35,341 nucleotides of DNA from Bacillota bacterium (GTDB taxonomy: Bacteria; Bacillota; Clostridia; Clostridiales; Clostridiaceae), in NCBI GenBank assembly GCA_021781655.1, contig JAJXWJ010000032.1, positions 1 to 35,341 on the forward strand. Direction: 5' to 3'. Below, piece after piece: positions 35,228 to 35,341 of this stretch. The position numbers and the translations under genes were made by a program. How positions within the stretch are numbered: the stretch's first letter is position 1; each line of letters starts with the position of its first letter. The notes under the pieces are model-generated. The model worked only from the letters and a program-made list of their open reading frames with translations, ran no database searches and had not been told where the DNA came from.

Positions 35228-35253
35228 TTAAAAATATTTCGAGTTAAATAGCC

Positions 35254-35317
35254 CCAAAAATGTAATAAAATATAGTATAATAGTATTAGAAATACGTTGA
35301 TTTCACTACATTTTTGG
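35254..35317. promoter_or_regulatory. Inverted repeat flanking a rightward promoter
   Basis: CCAAAAATGTA (35254-35264) and TACATTTTTGG (35307-35317) are perfect 11-bp inverse copies. Between them is a consensus TATAAT at 35276-35281. The right arm runs into the GGAGG ribosome binding site of the next gene, so the repeat could be an operator or an RNA stem that hides the ribosome binding site. Confidence 0.55.
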
Positions 35318-35326
35318 AGGTTAATA

Positions 35327-35341
35327 ATGGAAAAAATAACA
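35327..35341 (+). CDS. Start of a rightward gene cut by the window edge
   Basis: ATG at 35327-35329 follows GGAGG at 35316-35320 with good spacing, and reads MEKIT before the window ends. With a promoter upstream this is very probably a real gene, but the product cannot be named. Confidence 0.6.

Overview
The window looks like chromosomal DNA of a nitrogen-fixing, strictly anaerobic low-G+C Firmicute, most likely Clostridium sensu stricto. The evidence is the AT-rich base composition, strong AGGAGG-type ribosome binding sites, a clostridial NifD with an extra insertion, a fused NifN-NifB, and a thioredoxin-like [2Fe-2S] ferredoxin whose cysteines sit at 11, 14, 24, 56 and 60, as in the C. pasteurianum protein that binds the MoFe protein. 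The gene order nifH-D-K-E-N/B followed by mod genes also recalls C. pasteurianum. That comparison is from memory, not from a search.

Layout. 1-4900: a MarR-family repressor and a heterodimeric ABC exporter pair, read leftward from a promoter that overlaps a MarR-like operator. 4950-11850: a cold-shock protein, a hemerythrin-like protein with an unrecognised partner, a SWIM-zinc-finger SNF2 helicase and a membrane GGDEF-EAL cyclic-di-GMP protein. 12037-13628: a two-gene base-excision repair operon (ung, nfo) read rightward. 13629-16224: a UMF1/Atg22-like transporter and an ENPP-like phosphodiesterase.

16372-31717 is the core. Reading leftward are nifH, nifD, nifK, nifE, a nifN-nifB fusion, an AnfO-family gene, modA, modB and modC. 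This joins the MoFe nitrogenase structural genes, the FeMo-cofactor scaffold and radical-SAM assembly proteins, and the molybdate importer. Divergent from nifH are a regulator (excisionase-type helix-turn-helix plus a PBP-like ligand domain) and a HesB/IscA-like protein. Next comes a convergent gene of unknown function (coiled coil plus DUF2325), and divergent from that is the [2Fe-2S] ferredoxin. A 16-nt sequence containing the palindrome TTGATAAATCAA is identical upstream of nifH and of the ferredoxin gene. This suggests that both are in one regulon, and the divergent regulator is the obvious candidate to read the site.

31718-35341 holds small metabolic genes (MBL-fold hydrolase, isochorismatase-family hydrolase, cupin, glyoxalase-like protein) scattered among gene fragments: a histidine-kinase tail, an acetyltransferase with an internal deletion, an Rpn/PD-(D/E)XK nuclease piece and a UPF0158 tail. 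The first bases of a further rightward gene lie at the right edge behind a promoter flanked by an inverted repeat.

The best candidates for something not yet described are the regulator / HesB-like / DUF2325 / ferredoxin block tied to nifH by the shared palindrome, and the AnfO-family protein sitting inside a molybdenum nif-mod operon.
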